Origin: Cohnella algarum
GTDB taxonomy: Bacteria > Bacillota > Bacilli > Paenibacillales > Paenibacillaceae
NCBI RefSeq assembly: GCF_016937515.1
Contig: NZ_JAFHKM010000002.1
Span: 4,707,001 to 4,771,000 of the forward strand
DNA length: 64,000 nt
Reading direction: 5' to 3'
In this document: positions 36,927 through 48,400 of the stretch, in pieces
Numbering within the stretch: position 1 is the stretch's first letter
How the letters are laid out: every line of letters begins with the position of its first letter
Made by a program: the position numbers and the translations under genes
The notes under the pieces: model-generated
Seen by the model: the letters and a program-made list of their open reading frames with translations, nothing else
Databases searched by the model: none
What the model was told of the DNA's origin: nothing

Positions 36927-38012
36927 ATGGGGGAAAAATTGAAGGTCGGAATTGTCGGAGGTACGGGCATGGTCGGCCAGCGGTTCGTCCAGCTCCTCGA
37001 TCAGCACCCTTGGTTTGAAGTGGCGGCGATCGCGGCGAGCGCCGGCTCGGCGGGCAAAACGTACGAGGAATCCGTGCAGGGAAGATGGAAGCTGAGCACT
37101 CCGATCCCGGAAGACGTCAAAAAGATCGTCGTTCAGGACGCGTCGAAGGTGGAGGAGGTCGCCTCCGGGGTCGATTTTATTTTTTGCGCGGTCGATATGA
37201 AAAAGAATGAGATTCAGGCGCTCGAGGAAGCCTACGCCAAAACCGGGACGCCCGTCGTCTCCAACAACTCGGCTCACCGCTGGACGCCCGACGTGCCGAT
37301 GGTCATTCCGGAAATCAATCCGGGACACCTCGACGTCATTGCCGCCCAAAGAAGGCGGCTCGGCACTTCGACCGGCTTTATCGCCGTCAAGCCGAACTGT
37401 TCTATTCAAAGCTATGTGCCGGCCCTTCACGCGCTGCTCGATTACAAGCCGACGAAAGTGGTCGCCACGACGTATCAGGCGATTTCCGGAGCCGGCAAAA
37501 ACTTTGCCGACTGGCCGGAAATGCTGGACAATGTCATCCCGTATATCGGCGGCGAAGAAGAGAAAAGCGAACAGGAGCCGCTGCGCATCTGGGGCAGCGT
37601 GAACGGCGGGGAAATCGTCAAGGCGAACTCGCCGCTCATTACGACGCAATGCATCCGCGTCCCGGTCACGGACGGGCACATGGCCGCCGTCTTCGTTTCG
37701 TTCGAGAACAAGCCTTCGAAGGAAGACATTCTCGCGCGCTGGCGACAGTTCAAAGGACGGCCGCAGGAGCTGGGGCTGCCCAGCGCCCCGAAGCGGTTCA
37801 TCACGTATTTCGAGGAAGAGAACCGGCCGCAAACGAAGCTCGATCGCGACATCGAGCGCGGCATGGGCGTTTCGACGGGCCGGCTGCGCGAGGATTCCAT
37901 CTACGATTACAAATTCGTAGGCCTCTCGCACAATACGCTGCGCGGCGCGGCCGGCGGCGCGGTTCTGATCGCCGAGCTGCTGAAGGCGGAAGGCTATATT
38001 CAGGCGAAATAA
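36927..38012 (+). CDS. asd: Aspartate-semialdehyde dehydrogenase
   Basis: 361 residues from ATG 36927 behind AGGAGGAA. N-terminal GIVGGTGMVGQRFVQLL is the NADP-binding motif. The catalytic Cys lies in VKPNCSIQSY (residue ~155) and the acid/base His in VPVTDGHMAAVFV. The length and these motifs fit the archaeal/fungal-type Asd, distinct from the shorter Asd of most bacilli, so it may be a second copy. It makes aspartate semialdehyde, the branch point to lysine, threonine and methionine. The T-box upstream ties its transcription to the charging state of one tRNA. Confidence 0.92.
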   Translation: MGEKLKVGIVGGTGMVGQRFVQLLDQHPWFEVAAIAASAGSAGKTYEESVQGRWKLSTPIPEDVKKIVVQDASKVEEVASGVDFIFCAVDMKKNEIQALEEAYAKTGTPVVSNNSAHRWTPDVPMVIPEINPGHLDVIAAQRRRLGTSTGFIAVKPNCSIQSYVPALHALLDYKPTKVVATTYQAISGAGKNFADWPEMLDNVIPYIGGEEEKSEQEPLRIWGSVNGGEIVKANSPLITTQCIRVPVTDGHMAAVFVSFENKPSKEDILARWRQFKGRPQELGLPSAPKRFITYFEEENRPQTKLDRDIERGMGVSTGRLREDSIYDYKFVGLSHNTLRGAAGGAVLIAELLKAEGYIQAK

Positions 38013-38045
38013 ACCGCATTATTGAAAGGCGCGTAAAGCGCCAAA

Positions 38046-38079
38046 AATCCCGAGCCGCATCTTGCGCTCGGGATTTTTT
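38046..38079 (+). terminator. Terminator after asd
   Basis: AATCCCGAGC pairs perfectly with GCTCGGGATT and is followed by TTTT. Confidence 0.88.
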
Positions 38080-38179
38080 GAACTTTCTCAGCTACGCAAA
38101 AGCAAGAAAGTATCGCGAAATAACGGGTTTTCATTGACAATATCCACCGCAGCCCGCCATGAACCGGGACCGTATCGGC

Positions 38180-38584
38180 TTATTCCGTTTTCGGCTCGGA
38201 GGTAATCATCCACGACACGCCGTACCGGTCGGTAGCCTCGCCTAAGTACAGGCCGAACGGCTGCAGCTCGAACGGATATTTCACTTTGCCGCCTTCCGCC
38301 AGCTTTGCGAACGCTTCGCCGGCTTCGGCCGCCGTTTTGTATTCGATCGAGAGATAAAGACCGGTCCCGTGAGCGAACGGCTCGACCGCATCCGCCATGA
38401 AAATGTAGTTGCTGCCGGCAACGGACAGGCACATGTGCATCACTTTGTCCCTGAATTCGTTTTCCGCTCCCATCGCTTCGCCGTGCGTAATGACGGATAC
38501 GATCTCGCCGCCGAGCGAGCGCAAATAGAAATCGGCCTGCGCTCTCGCATCCTCCGAAATGATGTAAGGCTTCAAAATGCCCAT
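38180..38584 (-). CDS. PhnB-like VOC/glyoxalase-fold protein
   Basis: 134 residues from ATG 38584 (AAAGGGTG upstream). The pattern LKPYIISEDARAQADFYLRS then GGEIVSVITHGE and the end RYGVSWMIT matches PhnB-type VOC proteins (DUF1338/3-demethylubiquinone-methyltransferase-like). These form dimers and usually lack a known reaction. Confidence 0.85.
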   Translation of the reverse strand: MGILKPYIISEDARAQADFYLRSLGGEIVSVITHGEAMGAENEFRDKVMHMCLSVAGSNYIFMADAVEPFAHGTGLYLSIEYKTAAEAGEAFAKLAEGGKVKYPFELQPFGLYLGEATDRYGVSWMITSEPKTE

Positions 38585-38733
38585 GATCGAACACCCTTTC
38601 AACTGGAATTGGACGTTTTTATAAACCCAGTGTATCAAAGACGCGATCGCATCGTTTCTTACGGATTGCGGAATCGAAGCCGAATGTTCCGTCCCGAAAG
38701 GGGCAAGCTACCGGTGGAGGTGTACGCGAACAG

Positions 38734-39198
38734 ATGAGGAAGCTGCTGGTGGCGCTGATGGCGATGACGTTGATGTCCGGCTTGTCCGCAGGCGTCGGTT
38801 ACGGAGAAGCCCATGTCCTTCGGCACGGTTCGGAGCTTACGGACTCGGCGATTTCCGATTCGACGATACAGCCTTACCGAAGAGGGGGGAGTTTCCGTTC
38901 TCCTCGGACCGGCTACAATCCGGGAGTCGGAAATCCGAGGCGCACGACGCCGGACAACGCGACGCGAAACCCGCCGCGTACGGGGACGACCCCGGCTCCG
39001 GCCCCGCGCACCGGCTTCGGCGGCTTTTTCGGCGGGCTGTTCGGCGGGTTGGCGTTGGGAACGATTTTGGGCGGGCTGTTTAACCCGTTTGCCGGATTTT
39101 CGCTCGGCGCTCCGTTTCTTTCGTTGATCAGCATCGCGTTGTGGATTGCCGTCATTTATTTCGTCGTACGGCTTTTCCGCAGGAGAAGCCGGTATTAG
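38734..39198 (+). CDS. Small secreted/membrane protein with Gly-rich and Pro-rich regions
   Basis: 154 residues. A signal sequence (LLVALMAMTLMSGLSAGVGYG) is followed by an Arg/Pro/Thr-rich region (residues ~45-85), a Gly/Phe-rich hydrophobic stretch (FGGFFGGLFGGLALGTILGG) and a final membrane span (FLSLISIALWIAVIYFVVRL) with a basic tail. This order resembles the Tim44/inner-membrane-like small proteins in Paenibacillaceae. Function unknown. Confidence 0.7.
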   Translation: MRKLLVALMAMTLMSGLSAGVGYGEAHVLRHGSELTDSAISDSTIQPYRRGGSFRSPRTGYNPGVGNPRRTTPDNATRNPPRTGTTPAPAPRTGFGGFFGGLFGGLALGTILGGLFNPFAGFSLGAPFLSLISIALWIAVIYFVVRLFRRRSRY

Positions 39199-39252
39199 GC
39201 TTCGCAAGCCGAAGGCGGCAAGAGAATTTTTGCCCGGGCATCTCGCGAAAAA

Positions 39253-39326
39253 ATAACCGGAATCCCTCCCATTCAACCATGCACCCCGGAGAAGAGCACG
39301 CTGAATGGAGGGTTCCGGCTATTTTT
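39253..39326. terminator. Bidirectional terminator between convergent genes
   Basis: CCGGAATCCCTCC on the left pairs with GGAGGGTTCCGG at 39307-39318 (one bulged base), flanked by an A-run on the left and TATTTTT on the right. It can end transcription from both sides. Confidence 0.75.
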
Positions 39327-39363
39327 GGGGAAAGGCAATCAGTTGCGCGACAATCAGCGTCAA

Positions 39364-40524
39364 TTAAAATTCAGGGATCGAGCCTTCGCCCAAAATCACG
39401 ATTCTGCCGGTTATCACGCCGTTTTCGTCCCTGTGAAACAGCACCGCCTCATAGGTATTGTCAATTCCTCCGCTGATGGGAAGCCGTCTATCCGAGAATC
39501 CGATTTGGCCTTCCTCGAACAAGTCTTCGGGAGACATCGTGACGCTTCGTTCGCCAAACGCATACGCGATCTTTCCGGAATCGTCGTAGGTCATTTCTTT
39601 TACGGATCCGGGCACGGTCTGCCCGATCGTCTCGCCGTCGCGGATTTTGGCCCGCAGCTCTTGCATCCATTTTATCCACTCTTCCTCAGTTCCCGAATCA
39701 TGCGAAGACGATGGGGACGACAACGAATCCAAATAAGCGTCGGCTTTATCGCGGTCCGCTTTTGCCGCATCGAGAGGGAGCTCGAACAGCAGCGAAGCGC
39801 CGGGATAGTCTTCTCTGGCGTGGATTTCCCCCGTTTTTTCGTCATAGCGGAACGCTTCGCTGCTGTAAAACGCGGAGCCGCTGCTGATCGCCAAATACAC
39901 CCCTCTGTCTGCGAACATTTCCACTTCGTCTAACGAAATAAGTCTGTACATGACGCCATCCAACACGTCCTCGCTGTATCCGCCGTTCATCGAGAAGATG
40001 TTCGCCTCCCACGGCTTCAGGCCTTTAACCAACGGCGAAATGAAGAACGGATCTTTGCCGTATTCGGGATCGTCGGTATCCGGCATCGGTTTGCCGTCCT
40101 GTCGGGTTATGGAGACGACCGCATAGGTCCGGTCAGGGTAGAGATCCTCCGACAAATGCTTGAATTCGGAAAGACCTGCCCCCGTTACGAGACCGTGCAG
40201 CGTAAAATGGTAGTCTCCGGAAGCCATGGATCGTTCGATCCGAACAGCGTCTTTGCTTTCAAACGCATCCGCCAGCAGCCGATCGCCAAACATCTCGGCA
40301 ACCTGCCCGGCGCTGAAGAGCCGAGTCGCCGCATAAGCGGAAACGGACAGGACGAGCAGCAATACGGCAGCCAATAGACCTGCGGATAACCTTTTCTTGG
40401 CTTTCGGCTTGCTCCGCCCGCGCTCTTGTAATTGTCGGATGATGCTTTGATTCAACTCTTCTTCGGGCTCCGCTGCGGGAGCCAGGGCTTGGCTGAGCAT
40501 TCGTTCCCAATCCGCGTCCTTCAC
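39364..40524 (-). CDS. Anti-sigma factor-like membrane protein
   Basis: 386 residues. An N-terminal ~45-residue cytoplasmic part (MKDADWERMLSQALAPAAEP) is followed by one span (AGLLAAVLLLVLSVSAYAAT) and a large extracellular domain. The start overlaps the stop of the ECF sigma gene by four bases (ATGA), the classic sigma/anti-sigma arrangement. The external domain is of the DUF4179 kind common in bacillus anti-sigma proteins. It would hold the sigma factor until an envelope signal is sensed (inference). Confidence 0.8.
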   Translation of the reverse strand: MKDADWERMLSQALAPAAEPEEELNQSIIRQLQERGRSKPKAKKRLSAGLLAAVLLLVLSVSAYAATRLFSAGQVAEMFGDRLLADAFESKDAVRIERSMASGDYHFTLHGLVTGAGLSEFKHLSEDLYPDRTYAVVSITRQDGKPMPDTDDPEYGKDPFFISPLVKGLKPWEANIFSMNGGYSEDVLDGVMYRLISLDEVEMFADRGVYLAISSGSAFYSSEAFRYDEKTGEIHAREDYPGASLLFELPLDAAKADRDKADAYLDSLSSPSSSHDSGTEEEWIKWMQELRAKIRDGETIGQTVPGSVKEMTYDDSGKIAYAFGERSVTMSPEDLFEEGQIGFSDRRLPISGGIDNTYEAVLFHRDENGVITGRIVILGEGSIPEF

Positions 40525-41045
40525 GGGGAATCGACCTCCAATACTTCTCTCATGGTCTTGCGGGCTTTGTGCAGCCTGCTCTTTACCGTTCCCGGCGGAA
40601 TTCTCAGCGCCGAAGAAATCTCCTCGACGGTCATTTCCGCCGTGTAGTACATGTAAAGAGGAAGCTTCAGCTTGTCGTCCAGCCGTCGAGCGGCGTCCTG
40701 AAGCATGGCGCGCTGTTCAAGCGACAGCACGGCATCTTCCGGCGTCGTTTCGCTCGCGAACGAAGCGATCTTGTCGGCCGCATCGCCAAGCTCGGCAGCG
40801 GGGGCGATTTTTTGCCTCCAGGAAAGCTTGCGGCGATGATTTTTGTGCAGCCGAATGGCGATCGAAATGAGAAAAGCTTTGGGATTGCGGGATGCATCTA
40901 TCTTGTGACGCAGCTCCACAGCCTTAAGAAAGGTTTCCTGATACAAATCGTCCGCATCCTCTTTGTTTCCCGTCAGCTTGCGGCAAAAACCGTAAATCGA
41001 CTTGCCGTGCAGCTCCACAAGCTCGATCAACTCATCAATATCCAA
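40521..41045 (-). CDS. ECF RNA polymerase sigma factor
   Basis: 174 residues if started at TTG 41045 behind GGAAGGAGAA; an ATG at 41075 is the alternative. Region 2 shows GNKEDADDLYQETFLKAVEL, and region 4 shows YYTAEMTVEEISSALRIPPG and TVKSRLHKARK. It directs RNA polymerase to a small regulon, probably including its own operon with the anti-sigma gene. Confidence 0.9.
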   Translation of the reverse strand: MDIDELIELVELHGKSIYGFCRKLTGNKEDADDLYQETFLKAVELRHKIDASRNPKAFLISIAIRLHKNHRRKLSWRQKIAPAAELGDAADKIASFASETTPEDAVLSLEQRAMLQDAARRLDDKLKLPLYMYYTAEMTVEEISSALRIPPGTVKSRLHKARKTMREVLEVDSP

Positions 41046-41181
41046 GTCGCTTCTCCTTCCCGAATGGCCATTCATCTCTATATTGTCACAAGGCGGGGAA
41101 TCGGTTCGCGGGCTTGGCGCAAATCGCGAGAGGAAGGATCGTATCGGAGAGGTCGCGTTTATTCGGTCAGCGTTCGGCACC

Positions 41182-42060
41182 TCATTGAACTAATTTGACA
41201 AAAGCTCTTGCCGCGCTGGAGAGCGGCATGTTCCGCATCGTTAAAATCCCGACGTGGGAGGGAGGCAGCGGCACGTTCAATTTCACTTCGAACAGCGAGC
41301 CTTCCTCCAGTTCCTTCGAAACGAATTCCCGCGTCACGTAAGAGATGCCGAGACCTCTGCGCGCAAGCTCGATCAACAAATCGACGCTTCCGACCTCGAT
41401 CTCCGGCTTGATCGAATACCCGTAGCTTTGGAAAATTTCCGTGATCGTCATCCGGGCGCGGCTGTTCCGGGAAAACAGGATGATCGGATTCTGAAGCAGC
41501 ATGTCGAGCGTCAGCACCGTGTCCTTCAGTTCGGCGTAATGGGCCCCCGCGACGAAGCAATCCTGCAGTTGAAAGCTTTCCCTCACGTCGAGCTGAGGGT
41601 CGATGATCGGCATGCGAACGACGCCCAGATCGATCCGGCCTTCTTTCAGGAATGTGATGACCTCCGGCGTCGTGCCGTGATGCAGATGCAGCTTGACGCC
41701 GGGGTGGTTTTCGTGAAAGCTTTCCAAATATGGAAGCAGATAATGCTTGAACAACGAGTCGCTTCCGCCGATGCGCAGCTCGCCGCTCTCCAGGTTTTTG
41801 AGGGCGGCCATTTTTTCCTCGGCGAGCGTGATCAGAATTTGCGACTGCTCGATATAGGAGTACAGGACGGCGCCTTCCTGCGTCAGTTCGACGCCTTTGG
41901 AATTGCGGTAGAACAACGCGACGCCGAAGCTTTCCTCCAGCTGTTTGATCGCGTGGCTGACGCTCGGCTGGGTCAAATACAACGCTTTGGCCGCCTGGGA
42001 CAAGCTTCCCGTTTTCGCCGCCCAATAAAACACTTTATATAGTTCGTAGTTGTTTCCCAT
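41182..42060 (-). CDS. LysR-family regulator divergent from the pentose-phosphate operon
   Basis: 292 residues. The N-terminal helix-turn-helix reads TGSLSQAAKALYLTQPSVSH and AIKQLEESFGVALFYRNSKG. The C-terminal periplasmic-binding-like domain (residues ~90-290) would bind a small effector. The gene starts 113 bases from zwf on the opposite strand, the usual position for a LysR regulator of the adjacent operon. The AT-rich spacer (42061-42173) has no clear -35/-10 pair, as expected for an activated promoter. The effector is unknown. Confidence 0.9.
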   Translation of the reverse strand: MGNNYELYKVFYWAAKTGSLSQAAKALYLTQPSVSHAIKQLEESFGVALFYRNSKGVELTQEGAVLYSYIEQSQILITLAEEKMAALKNLESGELRIGGSDSLFKHYLLPYLESFHENHPGVKLHLHHGTTPEVITFLKEGRIDLGVVRMPIIDPQLDVRESFQLQDCFVAGAHYAELKDTVLTLDMLLQNPIILFSRNSRARMTITEIFQSYGYSIKPEIEVGSVDLLIELARRGLGISYVTREFVSKELEEGSLFEVKLNVPLPPSHVGILTMRNMPLSSAARAFVKLVQ

Positions 42061-42173
42061 AAATGTGGTCTATAGCTCCTGTGAAATATATTAATTACTT
42101 GTATGGCTGTTATTTGTATTATAGTGAAAATACAAAAAAAAACCAGCATCTCGGGATAGGAAGGTGAAGATGG

Positions 42174-43700
42174 ATGGAACCGACTACTTTCGTACTGTTC
42201 GGGGCGACCGGGGATTTGGCCAAACGGAAAATTTACCCCGCCCTTTATAATTTGTTCGTCGACGGCAAGCTGCCGGAAACGTTCTCCGTCGTCGGTCTCG
42301 GAAGAAGGGAATGGACCGACGAGTTTTTCCAAACGAGCGTCGCGCAATCCCTCGAGCGTTTTTCCCGCCGCAAAGCGGACAACGCCGATACGCTGAACCG
42401 TTTTTTGCGGGCGTTCCGGTACTGCGTGCTGGACATCGGCCGCGAAGAAGATTACAAAAAGCTGCTGGCGCTCGTGGAGCAACGGGAAGAAGAGCTGGGC
42501 ATGCCGCAAAACCGTTTGTTCTATCTGTCCGTCGGACCGGAATTTTTCGAACCGATCGCCGCCAACATCCAAAGCAGCGGACTCGGCTCGACGAGCGGCT
42601 GGAAACGTCTCGTCATCGAGAAGCCGTTCGGCCACGATTTGCAATCGGCTCGGGATTTGAATCGGAATTTGAGCCAATCGTTCGCGGAAGAAGAAATTTA
42701 CCGCATCGACCACTATCTCGGCAAGCCGGTCGTTCAGCGGCTCGAATCGCTTCAGCAGGCGAATCCGGTCATCCAGGCGCTGTGGACCAACCGCTACATT
42801 TCAAACGTGCAGATTACGGCCAACGAAACGGTCGGCGTCGAGGAACGGGCGGGATATTACGATCATGTGGGCGCCGTACGGGACATGTTTCAAAATCATA
42901 TGCTGCAGCTGCTCATGATGGCGGCGATTCACCTTCCGCACGACAGCAGCTCCGAGAAGGTGCGCTTCAAGAAAAAGAGAGTGATGGAGGCGCTCCGCCC
43001 CGTGCCGAAAGAGGAAGTCGCCGCCCACCTCGTTCGCGGACAATACGCCGCGGGGAGCATCGCGGGCAAGCCGGTCGCCGGCTACACGTCCGAACCGGGC
43101 ATCGCGGCTTCATCCCTGAACGATACGTTCATCGCCGCGCGGCTGCAAATCGACAACAACGACTGGCGAGGCGTTCCTTTCTATATCCGGACGGGGAAAC
43201 GGATGAAAGAGAAGTCGACGCGAATCGTGGTCGAGTTCAAGGAACCGGTCCAACAAGCCCGATCGAAAAAAGAAGACGGCGTTTCGCCCAATCTTCTCGT
43301 CATCGAGATCGGGCCGAACGAAGGCATTACGCTGCAGCTCAACGAGAAGGAGCCGGGGGCGAACGGCGGGTTCAAGCCGATCCACGTCGACCTTCACGCG
43401 AGCCAGGCGAACTCTCCCGAAGCCTACGAGAACTTGATCGGAGACGCATTGAACGGCGACTCCACGTTCTTCGCGCATTGGGACGAGGTCGAACTGTCGT
43501 GGCAGTGGGTTCAACCGGTGCTGGACGCCTTCGAAGAAAATCTCGTGCCGCTTCGCCTTTACGAAGCGGGCAGCTACGGCCCCGCCGAGGCCGACGAGCT
43601 TCTCGCCCAAGACGGCAACCGCTGGTGGTTTGACGACAAACCGCAACCAAAATCCGAAACGAACGAAGGAGAACGCTATGCCTACCACGCAAACCATTGA
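42174..43700 (+). CDS. zwf: Glucose-6-phosphate 1-dehydrogenase
   Basis: 508 residues. [20 protein letters not shown] is the NADP-binding segment and [14 protein letters not shown] contains the catalytic His-Asp region. It oxidises glucose-6-phosphate to 6-phosphogluconolactone with NADP reduction, the first step of the pentose-phosphate pathway. It is first in zwf-tkt-tal-gnd and its stop overlaps the tkt start by 23 bases. Confidence 0.95.
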   Translation: MEPTTFVLFGATGDLAKRKIYPALYNLFVDGKLPETFSVVGLGRREWTDEFFQTSVAQSLERFSRRKADNADTLNRFLRAFRYCVLDIGREEDYKKLLALVEQREEELGMPQNRLFYLSVGPEFFEPIAANIQSSGLGSTSGWKRLVIEKPFGHDLQSARDLNRNLSQSFAEEEIYRIDHYLGKPVVQRLESLQQANPVIQALWTNRYISNVQITANETVGVEERAGYYDHVGAVRDMFQNHMLQLLMMAAIHLPHDSSSEKVRFKKKRVMEALRPVPKEEVAAHLVRGQYAAGSIAGKPVAGYTSEPGIAASSLNDTFIAARLQIDNNDWRGVPFYIRTGKRMKEKSTRIVVEFKEPVQQARSKKEDGVSPNLLVIEIGPNEGITLQLNEKEPGANGGFKPIHVDLHASQANSPEAYENLIGDALNGDSTFFAHWDEVELSWQWVQPVLDAFEENLVPLRLYEAGSYGPAEADELLAQDGNRWWFDDKPQPKSETNEGERYAYHANH

Positions 43701-45669
43701 TCAATTCGCGATCGATACGATCCGCACGCTGTCGATCGACGCCATCAACGCCGCCAATTCCGGACATCCGGGCCTGCCGATGGGCGCGGCCCCGATGGCT
43801 TACAGCCTTTGGTCCGAACATTTGAAGCACAATCCGGGCAATGCCAAATGGTTCAACCGCGACCGGTTCGTTCTGTCCGCGGGCCACGGTTCCGCTTTGC
43901 TGTACAGCCTTCTCCACCTGTTCGGGTACCAGGTTTCGATCGAGGATCTGAAGCAGTTCCGCAAGCTGAACAGCCGCACGCCGGGACATCCCGAATACGG
44001 GCATACGGATGGCGTCGACGCCACGACGGGTCCGCTGGGGCAGGGGATCGCCATGGCGGTCGGGATGGCGATGGCCGAAGCTCATCTCGCTTCGAAATTC
44101 AACCAGGACGGCTTCCCGGTCGTCGATCATTATACGTACGCGCTTGTCGGCGACGGCTGCCTGATGGAGGGCATCTCCTACGAGGCGATGTCGATGGCGG
44201 GCCATATGAAGCTCGACAAGCTGATCGTGCTGTACGATTCCAACGACATTTCGCTGGACGGCGAGCTGAACCTCAGCTTCAGCGAAAACGTGCAAAAACG
44301 GGCCGAATCCGCAAATTGGCATTACTTGCGGGTCGAAGACGGGAACGATATCGCGGCGATCTCGAATGCGATCGCGGCCGCGAAGCAAAATAAGGAACGG
44401 CCGACGATCATCGAAGTCCGCACGATCATCGGATACGGCAGCAAAGCGGCCGGCACGAACAAAGTGCACGGCAATCCGCTCGGCAAAGAGGAAGCCAAAG
44501 CGACCAAGGAAGTGTACGGCTGGCCTTACGAGGAAGAGTTCACCGTGCCGAGCGAAGTCCGGGCGCATTTCGACCGCCTGAAGCAGCAGGGCGCAGCCAA
44601 GGAAGAAGAGTGGAACAAGCTGTTCGCCGCCTATTCCGCCAAGTACCCGTCGCAGGGCAAGGAACTCGCGGCGGCGATCGCCGGGGACGTCAAGATCGAA
44701 ACGGCCGACGTCCTGACATTCGACACCTCGAAAAGCATTTCGACCCGCGTCGCGAGCGGCGAAGCGATCAATCATTTCGTCAAGTCCGTTCCTTCCATCT
44801 TCGGAGGAAGCGCCGACCTTTCCCACTCGACGATGACCGACATCAAGGGAGAGAGCACGTTCGCCGTCCAATCCTATGCCGGACGCAACGTCTACTTCGG
44901 CGTCCGCGAACATGCGATGGGCGCGGCCGGCAACGGCATGGCGCTGCATGGCGGCGTCAACCCGTTCGTCAGTACGTTCTTCGTGTTCAGCGACTACTTG
45001 CGGCCTTCGATCCGGCTTGCCGCGCTGCAGAAGCTGCCGGTCGTCTACGTGTTCACTCACGACTCGATCGCCGTCGGGGAAGACGGTCCGACGCACGAGC
45101 CCGTCGAGCATTTGGCCGCGCTCCGCACGATTCCTGGACTTACGGTCATCCGGCCGTCCGACGCCAACGAGACGGCGAGCGCCTGGGCTTACGCGCTTAC
45201 GCAGAAGGAAGGTCCGGTCGCGCTCATTCTGAGCCGGCAAAACCTGCCGGTTTACGAGCAAACGAAAGCGAACCGCGACCAGGTCGCCAACGGCGGCTAT
45301 GTGCTGACGGAAACGAACGGGCAACCGGACGTCATTCTGATCGCGACCGGCTCGGAAGTGTCCCTGGCCGTGAACGCCAAGGCGGAGCTCGAGAAGGATA
45401 ACGTTTCCGTACGCGTCGTCGCCATGCCGAGCCGCGAGCTGTTCGATCGCCAGTCCGAAGCCTACAAGCAAAGCGTGCTGCCGGATTCCGCAACGAAACG
45501 GATCGCCATCGAAGCCGGCATTTCGCTCGGCTGGGACCGCTACGCGGGACCGGGCGGAAAGGTGCTGTCGATCGACACGTTCGGCGCATCCGGCCCGGGA
45601 GGCGCGGTCATGGAATATTTCGGCTTCTCTGTCGCCAACGTCGTTAGCTTGGCCAAAGAATTGCTATAA
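43678..45669 (+). CDS. tkt: Transketolase
   Basis: 663 residues from ATG 43678 (GAAGGAG). The thiamine-diphosphate motif GDGCLMEG appears near residue 157, and [20 protein letters not shown] and the [11 protein letters not shown] phosphate-binding region are present. Normal full length. It moves two-carbon units between sugar phosphates and links the oxidative and non-oxidative branches. Confidence 0.95.
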   Translation: MPTTQTIDQFAIDTIRTLSIDAINAANSGHPGLPMGAAPMAYSLWSEHLKHNPGNAKWFNRDRFVLSAGHGSALLYSLLHLFGYQVSIEDLKQFRKLNSRTPGHPEYGHTDGVDATTGPLGQGIAMAVGMAMAEAHLASKFNQDGFPVVDHYTYALVGDGCLMEGISYEAMSMAGHMKLDKLIVLYDSNDISLDGELNLSFSENVQKRAESANWHYLRVEDGNDIAAISNAIAAAKQNKERPTIIEVRTIIGYGSKAAGTNKVHGNPLGKEEAKATKEVYGWPYEEEFTVPSEVRAHFDRLKQQGAAKEEEWNKLFAAYSAKYPSQGKELAAAIAGDVKIETADVLTFDTSKSISTRVASGEAINHFVKSVPSIFGGSADLSHSTMTDIKGESTFAVQSYAGRNVYFGVREHAMGAAGNGMALHGGVNPFVSTFFVFSDYLRPSIRLAALQKLPVVYVFTHDSIAVGEDGPTHEPVEHLAALRTIPGLTVIRPSDANETASAWAYALTQKEGPVALILSRQNLPVYEQTKANRDQVANGGYVLTETNGQPDVILIATGSEVSLAVNAKAELEKDNVSVRVVAMPSRELFDRQSEAYKQSVLPDSATKRIAIEAGISLGWDRYAGPGGKVLSIDTFGASGPGGAVMEYFGFSVANVVSLAKELL

Positions 45670-45702
45670 TAAAATCAAACCATATATTGGAGGGCATGAA
45701 AA

Positions 45703-46368
45703 ATGAAATTTTTTATTGACTCCGCCAACCTGGCAGACATCAAAAAGGCGTACAAAATCGGCGTATTGTCCGGCGTAACGACGAATCCTTCGCTGGTGGC
45801 GAAGGAAGGCGTCAAATTCGAGGACCGCATCGAGGAGATTTTGAAGGAAGTGCCGGAGGTCGAATCGGTTTCCGCCGAAGTGACGCCCGACGCGCTGACC
45901 GCGGAAGACATGATCGCGCAAGCGAACGAACTGATCAAAATCAACAACAACGACAAAAACATCACGATCAAGCTCCCGATGACGCTCGCCGGACTCGAAG
46001 CCTGCCGCTACTTGACCAAAAAAGGCGTCAAGACGAACGTCACGCTCATCTTTACGGTCAACCAGGCGCTGCTGGCCGCCCGCGCCGGCGCTACGTACGT
46101 ATCGCCGTTCCTTGGCCGCCTGGACGACATTTCGGAAGACGGCGTGCAGCTCGTCGCCCGCGTAGCCGAACTGTTCCGCGTTCATAACCTGGATACGCAA
46201 ATTATCGCCGCTTCCGTTCGCCACCCGGATCACGTCACCCGCGTAGCGCTCGCCGGCGCGCATATCGCCACCGTTCCGTTTTCCGTCATCGAACAGCTCT
46301 CGAAGCACCCGCTTACGGATCAAGGGCTCGAAAAATTCGCGGCCGACTGGAAAAAGGCCGTTCAATAA
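45703..46368 (+). CDS. tal: Transaldolase, fructose-6-phosphate aldolase-like short type
   Basis: 221 residues, the short TalC/FSA class. It begins [20 protein letters not shown] and has GVTTNPSLV. The Schiff-base lysine lies in [15 protein letters not shown], the position usual for this class. It catalyses the three-carbon transfer completing the non-oxidative branch. ATG 45703 follows GGAGGG. Confidence 0.93.
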   Translation: MKFFIDSANLADIKKAYKIGVLSGVTTNPSLVAKEGVKFEDRIEEILKEVPEVESVSAEVTPDALTAEDMIAQANELIKINNNDKNITIKLPMTLAGLEACRYLTKKGVKTNVTLIFTVNQALLAARAGATYVSPFLGRLDDISEDGVQLVARVAELFRVHNLDTQIIAASVRHPDHVTRVALAGAHIATVPFSVIEQLSKHPLTDQGLEKFAADWKKAVQ

Positions 46369-46417
46369 GAAGCTGTTCAACTAACAGAGAAAACAAGCAT
46401 AGGAGGCAGGGGAGACA

Positions 46418-47833
<1,416 letters not shown>

Positions 47834-47853
47834 AAGTTAGCGCAATGGATGAT

Positions 47854-47889
47854 CACCCCCGGGACAAGCGGTCTTGGGGGTGGTTTGTT
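47854..47889 (+). terminator. Terminator of the pentose-phosphate operon
   Basis: CACCCCC (47854-47860) pairs with GGGGGTG (47876-47882), followed by GTTTGTTT. Confidence 0.75.
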
Positions 47890-47933
47890 TCCGTGCCCGG
47901 TTCGATTTCGGCTGGTTCCGGTTCGGGAACGGA

Positions 47934-48238
47934 TTAAAGCTTGTATTTTCGCAGGAGCGGCACGCCGGCTTTGACGAGCAGCTTTTCGAGCGCCGACCAG
48001 CTCAGGCGCCGGCGCAGCGGCAAATGCCGGACGTAAACCGCCGTATATTCCAGCTCGGCGAAAGCGCCGCGATTTCGCTTGATAAATAGATTTGCCTGCT
48101 GGGAACGAGAAGGCATTTCCGCGAACGCAGCCGCTCAAGTTCCCCGCCGTTCAGAGCCGGATTCAGCGAGCGGAACGCGACGGCGTAATCGGGAAAACCG
48201 AAATTCGAAGCGTCGTACAGCTCGATGCGCGGACTCAC
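47934..48238 (-). pseudogene. Unrecognised ~100-residue ORF, frameshifted
   Basis: A GTG at 48238 with AAAGGCGG upstream opens SPRIELYDASNFGFPDYAVA and runs to KCLLVPSRQ. The sequence then continues sensibly in a second frame (NLFIKRNRGAFAELEYTAVY, ending LLRKYKL at 47934), with the break at about 48085-48095. A promoter-like pair TTGCGC-18-TATGAT lies upstream on the minus strand. I do not recognise the family. It may be a decayed gene or contain a sequencing error. Confidence 0.35.
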
Positions 48239-48400
48239 GGTCGGATCGCCGCCTTTCGGATAAAAGAATAGATCGTGCAAGGCTAAATCATACCATCGAT
48301 CGGGAGAAACGCGCAAACGCGAAAGGGCGCGCGGTTGCCGAAAAAACGCAAACTTCTTACAATAGAAACCGCACCAGAACGTCGGAAAGGAATCGCATCG

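Noticed and set aside
43372..45471. Long minus-strand ORF opposite tkt
   Set aside because: Shadow of a clearly conserved transketolase; composition is typical of antisense frames in high-GC DNA.
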